Assembly: GCF_900091515.1 (NCBI RefSeq)
Contig: NZ_LT607410.1
Coordinates: forward strand, 2,728,001-2,792,000
Direction: 5' to 3'
DNA from: Micromonospora purpureochromogenes
GTDB lineage: Bacteria > Actinomycetota > Actinomycetes > Mycobacteriales > Micromonosporaceae
DNA length: 64,000 bases
A model generated the notes under the pieces. It was not told where the DNA came from, did no database searches, and saw nothing but the letters and a program-made list of their open reading frames with translations. Within the stretch, counting starts at the first letter, position 1. The number at the start of each line of letters is the position of its first letter. This document shows, piece after piece, positions 60,580 to 64,000 of the stretch. The position numbers and the translations under genes are program-made.

Positions 60580-61200
60580 GTGGCGCAGCTGAACCGGATC
60601 GCAGGGATGATCATCGCAGCGGGCGGGGGACGCCGGATCGGCGGACCCGAGGCGCTGCTGCACCAGGGTGGCACGCCCCTGGTGAACCAGATGATCGACA
60701 CGATGACCGAGGCGGGCTGCGAGCAGATCGTGGTGGTCCTGGGCGCGGCCGCCGACCAGGTGCGGGAGACCGCCGACCTGAGCCGCGTCACGGTGGTGGT
60801 CAACCGTGCCTGGGGCACCGGGGTCGGCTCCTCGATCCGTGCCGGCCTGGCCGCGCTCAGCGACGAGGGAGTCGAGGCGGTGGTGGTCGTCCCGGTGGAC
60901 ATGCCGGGCCTCACGCCCGCCGCGGTACGCCGGGTGGCCGCACTGCCGTACCCGGACGTGCTGGTCTGCGCCACCTACGACGGGCTGCGCGGCTACCCGA
61001 TGCTCTTCGGCCGGCGGCACTGGTCCGGCATCGCGACCCTGGCCAGCGCCGACGTCGGCGCCCGGCCGTACCTGCTGGCGCACAAGGACCAGATCGTCGA
61101 CATCGCCTGCGACTCGGTGGCCGACGGCAGCCGGATCGACACGCCGGAGCTGATGGCGCTCTACGGCCTGACCGTCCCGCCGCAGCGCGTCGGCGTCTGA
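60580..61200 (+). CDS. MobA/MocA-like nucleotidyltransferase
   Basis: A 206-residue NTP-transferase-3 protein. IAGMIIAAGGGRRIGGPEALL is the nucleotide-binding start and VVPVDMPGLTP the metal-binding Asp motif. The usual Lys of GGPKALL, which contacts the nucleotide phosphates, is Glu here. Relatives cytidylylate molybdopterin; no xanthine-dehydrogenase or molybdenum genes are nearby, so the substrate is open. GTG 60580 has no clear ribosome site; ATG 60607 is the alternative. Confidence 0.75.
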   Translation: MAQLNRIAGMIIAAGGGRRIGGPEALLHQGGTPLVNQMIDTMTEAGCEQIVVVLGAAADQVRETADLSRVTVVVNRAWGTGVGSSIRAGLAALSDEGVEAVVVVPVDMPGLTPAAVRRVAALPYPDVLVCATYDGLRGYPMLFGRRHWSGIATLASADVGARPYLLAHKDQIVDIACDSVADGSRIDTPELMALYGLTVPPQRVGV

Positions 61201-61293
61201 GTCGTCCCCGGCACCCGGCACGCCGCCCGCTGCGCTACGGTTCGCCGACGCGGCGCCCTGCGGTGGGTGCGTGGCGCGGGGGAGGTGCGGTCG

Positions 61294-61794
61294 ATGGTCG
61301 CTGCGGTGGGCCGGCACATCGCCGGGGCGGTGGTCGCCTGGGTCGTGTTCACCGTCGAAGGTCTGGCCTGCTACCTCCTGCTGCTCGGCTACGCCCTGGT
61401 GACCGACGCCGGCGCCGGTGGCCCGCTGGCCGGGCCGGTGATGGTGTTGGTGGCCGCGCTGGCCGGCCTGGTCCTGGTGCCGCTGGTCGTCGTGCCGGCC
61501 GGAGTGGTCGCCGAGCTGACCGGTCGCCGTCGCGGCGGTCTGGCCGGGACGCTGGCCGCCGCCGGTGTGGCCGGCGCACTCACAGTGCTCGCCGTCGTCG
61601 GTGTCGCACTCGTGGACCGCGGCTCACCGCTGGGCTTCGCGATCGCCTGCGTGGTGGGGGTGCTGCTGGTGCTCCCGCCCACCCTCACGCACGTCGGCAT
61701 CGTGCGGGGCGCCCGGGAGGTGCCCCGACTGCTGGCCCGGCTCCGTCGGACCGGGGCGGCCGGCACCGAGCCGCCGCCGGTCGCCACGCGCTGA
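61294..61794 (+). CDS. Small four-helix membrane protein of unknown function
   Basis: A 166-residue membrane protein with four helices (AGAVVAWVVFTVEGLACYLL, PVMVLVAALAGLVLVPLVVV, LAAAGVAGALTVLAVVGVAL, AIACVVGVLLVLPPTL) and a short basic tail. GGAGGTGCGG precedes ATG 61294. No family recognised. It sits alone between the MobA-like gene and the convergent amidohydrolase. Confidence 0.7.
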   Translation: MVAAVGRHIAGAVVAWVVFTVEGLACYLLLLGYALVTDAGAGGPLAGPVMVLVAALAGLVLVPLVVVPAGVVAELTGRRRGGLAGTLAAAGVAGALTVLAVVGVALVDRGSPLGFAIACVVGVLLVLPPTLTHVGIVRGAREVPRLLARLRRTGAAGTEPPPVATR

Positions 61795-61855
61795 CGCCTC
61801 CGCGCCCCGCCGGCCCACCCGCCCGACAAGCGCCGCCTCGGCGCTCCGGAGTGGC

Positions 61856-62782
61856 TCACACGACGGGTGGCACCATCGACCGGTCCAGGTCGAACAGGGC
61901 GGCGGCGGCGTCCCAGCACACCGCGCGCAACCAGTCGTCGCCCAGGTCGAGCCGGGCCAACCCGGCCAGTTGCTCGGCGTACGGGTAGGGGATGTTCGGG
62001 AAGTCGCTGCCCAGCAGCACCTTGCCGGCCAGCCCCAGCTCGCGCAGCCGGGGCAGCTCACCGGCGGGGAAGGGCACGAACCGGTCGAAGAACGGGGTGA
62101 ACGCCATGGTGGTGTCGAGCCGCACCCGCTCGTACCGCTCGGCGAGGTCGAGGAAGGCGGCGTAGTCGGGCGCGCCCAGGTGGGCCACGATCGCGCTCAG
62201 CCGCGGATGCCGGGCCAGCAGGGCCGCGAAGCCCGCCGGCCCGGTGTGCGTGGTGCCGACCGGGGCGTGCCCGGCGTGCACCACCACCGGCACGGCCGCG
62301 TCGGCGAGCAGCCTCCACACCTTGTCCAGCGCCGGGTCGGTCGGTGCGAACCCGCCGACCTGGACGTGCACCTTGAACACCCGGGCGCCGCCGTCCAGCG
62401 CCTCGGCGACGTACCGGGGCGCGTCCGGCTCCGGGAAGAAGGTCGCCGAGGGCAGGCACCCCGGCGTGGCCCGGGCGAAGTCCAGCGTCCACCGGTTCAG
62501 CTCCGCGGCCATCCCGGGCCGGTGCGGGTACGCCAGCGCGCTGAACGCCCGTACGCCCATCCGCCGCAGGTGCGCCACCCGGTCGTCGTCGCTCCACCGG
62601 TACCGGATCGGCCACTCGGTGCCCACCAGCGGCCCGGCCGCGTCGAAGTACGCCCACACCCGGCGCAGCAGCCGGGGCGGCAGGAAGTGCACGTGCACGT
62701 CGGCCAACCCGGGAATGCCCAGGTGCCGGCAGAACGCCGGGACCTCGTCGTCGTCGGCCGGCACCGGCCCGCTGGTGGTCAC
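61856..62782 (-). CDS. Amidohydrolase-2 family metal-dependent hydrolase
   Basis: A 308-residue TIM-barrel hydrolase. Metal ligands appear as LADVHVHF (HxH), VVVHAGHAPVGTTH, AHLGAPDY and LLGSDFPNIPY (Asp). The pattern matches the amidohydrolase-2 (ACMSD-like) group that acts on decarboxylation or hydrolysis of aromatic-derived acids. Its GTG overlaps the stop of the YdjM-type gene upstream (GTGA). Substrate unknown. Confidence 0.85.
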   Translation of the reverse strand: MTTSGPVPADDDEVPAFCRHLGIPGLADVHVHFLPPRLLRRVWAYFDAAGPLVGTEWPIRYRWSDDDRVAHLRRMGVRAFSALAYPHRPGMAAELNRWTLDFARATPGCLPSATFFPEPDAPRYVAEALDGGARVFKVHVQVGGFAPTDPALDKVWRLLADAAVPVVVHAGHAPVGTTHTGPAGFAALLARHPRLSAIVAHLGAPDYAAFLDLAERYERVRLDTTMAFTPFFDRFVPFPAGELPRLRELGLAGKVLLGSDFPNIPYPYAEQLAGLARLDLGDDWLRAVCWDAAAALFDLDRSMVPPVV

Positions 62783-63588
62783 ACCTCAATATTGAACCGG
62801 TGCAGCACCGACGGCGCCACCAGCCCGACCGCGGCGAGCACGGAGAGCACGGTCAGCGCGGTGCGCAGCACGATCACCTCGGCCTTGCTGCCGGTCCGCA
62901 GCGCGATGCCGTTCGGCAGGCCGACCATCAGCCACATCCGCCGTTTGATCGGGATGGGCCACAGGATCGGCACCCCGGCCTTGGTGATCATGTCGCCGAG
63001 GATGTGCACGAAGCAGCCCACCCCGACGGCCAGGCCGATCATCGGATAACCCCGGTCGCCGGGCAGGTTGGCGAAGGTGAACCAGGCGGCGGCGGCCGAG
63101 GCCAGCGTGACGATGACCCAGCCGGCGCGCTCGGCCCACTCGTCGAAGAGCCCGCGCAGGGCCAGACCGATCATGAAGAACAGGATGCTCACCACGGCCC
63201 ACTTGCCGTACGCCGCGCAGAGCGCGGTGGTGCCCCAGCCGACGAGGGCGGTGAACGGCAGGGTGTGGGTCAGCGTCCGGTGGCCGTTGTTGCGGCGCGG
63301 GTCCCGGCTCAGCTTGGTGGCGTAGTAGACGCCCAGCGAGATCTTCTCCATCACCTCGGCGATGAAGAGCGAGAAGACCCCGAAGGTGCGGGCCACCGTC
63401 GCGCCGCCCTGGTTGCGGGTGACCTTGCCGGAGAGGTCGAGGTCGGGGAAGAGCGCCCCGCCGGCGCAGACCGCGGTGCCGACGGCCAGCGCCAGCGGCG
63501 ACTGGTGGTAGTCGGCGAACTGGTCCAGCGCCCACGAGCCGGTCAGCCACACCGCCGCGCCGGACAGCGCGTGGGACGGTCCCATCAT
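62779..63588 (-). CDS. YdjM-type membrane-bound metal-dependent hydrolase
   Basis: A 269-residue membrane protein of the DUF457/YdjM family. MMGPSHALSGAAVWL has the N-terminal His, GGALFPDLDL the Asp pair, NGHRTLTHTLPF the HRxxTH motif and VHILGDMITKAG the final His/Asp set, all typical for this putative metallohydrolase. Five or so helices are seen. It overlaps the amidohydrolase by 4 bp. In E. coli YdjM is an inner-membrane SOS gene; no LexA box is evident here. Confidence 0.85.
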   Translation of the reverse strand: MMGPSHALSGAAVWLTGSWALDQFADYHQSPLALAVGTAVCAGGALFPDLDLSGKVTRNQGGATVARTFGVFSLFIAEVMEKISLGVYYATKLSRDPRRNNGHRTLTHTLPFTALVGWGTTALCAAYGKWAVVSILFFMIGLALRGLFDEWAERAGWVIVTLASAAAAWFTFANLPGDRGYPMIGLAVGVGCFVHILGDMITKAGVPILWPIPIKRRMWLMVGLPNGIALRTGSKAEVIVLRTALTVLSVLAAVGLVAPSVLHRFNIEV

Positions 63589-63689
63589 GTCGCGTCGCCC
63601 TCCCCAGGTTCTTGATCGACAAAACTACGCCACTGTGTCAGAGCCGCCGCCGAGGGGGCAATCACCCGGACGGTCCACAGGGGAGGGCG

Positions 63690-64000
63690 TCAGGCGGCGG
63701 GCCGGAAGCTCTGCCGGATCATCAGGAAGTATGTCGCGTTGACCTGCCAGTCGAACTCTTCTGTCAACCATGAGACGGTGTAGGCCCGGCCCGCCGCGAC
63801 CGCCACGATCAACCGGGCGGTGTGCACCTGCACGTCGGCGGCGTTGAGCCAGGAGCACTCCCACAGCGCCCCGCCCCGGAACATGTCCAGCCGGGAGATG
63901 TCCACCCGGTGGTAGCCGGGCAGCGCCCCGTCGCCGGTCAACCGTCGCTCCTCGGCCCGCCAGTGGGCGACCGGGTCCGCCGGCGCGGCACCGGGGGCCA
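63690..64000 (-). CDS. C-terminal fragment of a gene cut by the window edge
   Basis: An open frame runs from the right edge to a stop at 63690 (about 103 residues). The end VHTARLIVAVAAGRAYTVSWLTEEFDWQ...FLMIRQSFRP resembles the extracytoplasmic C-terminal domain that closes many actinobacterial serine/threonine kinases and related secreted proteins, with the ALWECSW strand before it. The start and main domain are outside the window. The fold assignment is tentative. Confidence 0.6.
   Translation of the reverse strand, partial: APGAAPADPVAHWRAEERRLTGDGALPGYHRVDISRLDMFRGGALWECSWLNAADVQVHTARLIVAVAAGRAYTVSWLTEEFDWQVNATYFLMIRQSFRPAA

Noticed and set aside
61294..63588. LexA-type SOS box near the YdjM-like gene
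   Set aside because: The promoter area 63589-63689 contains no convincing actinobacterial SOS palindrome.

Overview
The window is a 64-kb stretch of very GC-rich actinobacterial chromosome. Codon use, many GTG starts, frequent ATGA/GTGA start-stop overlaps, a moxR-DUF58-VWA / fabG-inhA-hemH neighbourhood, a Bcr/CflA-type exporter and two NgcEFG-type amino-sugar importers point to a Micromonosporaceae member, most likely Micromonospora or a close relative. This is inferred from gene content; no rRNA or marker gene is present to prove it. I saw no prophage, transposase, CRISPR array, rRNA or convincing tRNA. Almost everything looks like chromosomal backbone.

Layout. 0-7.5 kb: end of an asparagine synthetase, a secreted chitin/cellulose-type LPMO with CBM2, a PfkB sugar kinase, a divergent MFS exporter/MarR pair with a visible operator, an MBL-fold hydrolase coupled to a hotdog thioesterase, and a PAP2 membrane protein. 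7.5-22.6 kb: two bacterial PH-domain membrane proteins with a small zinc-ribbon-like protein, then moxR-DUF58-VWA, two candidate micro-proteins on the minus strand, fabG-inhA-hemH, a NagD-like HAD phosphatase, an unrecognised minus-strand gene, DUF3097, a beta-lactamase-fold hydrolase, and NfeD-SPFH. This order resembles the Mycobacterium tuberculosis Rv1479-Rv1488 region. 22.7-31.7 kb: membrane protein, class A penicillin-binding protein, GNAT, SRPBCC, a thymidylate-kinase-like protein, a DHFR-fold reductase, an SpoU rRNA methylase and a PucR regulator whose start codon sits inside a 13-bp inverted repeat.

31.7-39.1 kb is the most interesting part. murL (epimerase) is divergent from murD2 (L-Glu ligase), the racemase-independent route for putting D-glutamate into peptidoglycan precursors. 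murD2 is translationally coupled to a poly-gamma-glutamate-hydrolase-family protein, and a D-glutamate-cyclase-type (DUF4392) protein lies 3 kb further on. Together they suggest a D-Glu / gamma-glutamyl handling island.

39.3-55 kb: an aminotransferase-mmsA operon, an acyltransferase, a first NgcEFG-like sugar importer, a VOC-ArsR-AHSA1 operon with an evident operator and leaderless promoter, a 29-bp tandem repeat, and a second NgcEFG-like importer preceded by a GlcNAc-type kinase, an RpiR regulator and a SIS-domain sugar-phosphate protein. The RpiR gene ends in a 164-bp foldback element that supplies its last codons. 55-64 kb: a heteromeric ABC exporter whose two ATPase domains are degenerate in complementary ways, a PolA-like polymerase, a MobA-like nucleotidyltransferase, a small membrane protein, an amidohydrolase, a YdjM-type membrane protein and the end of a further gene.
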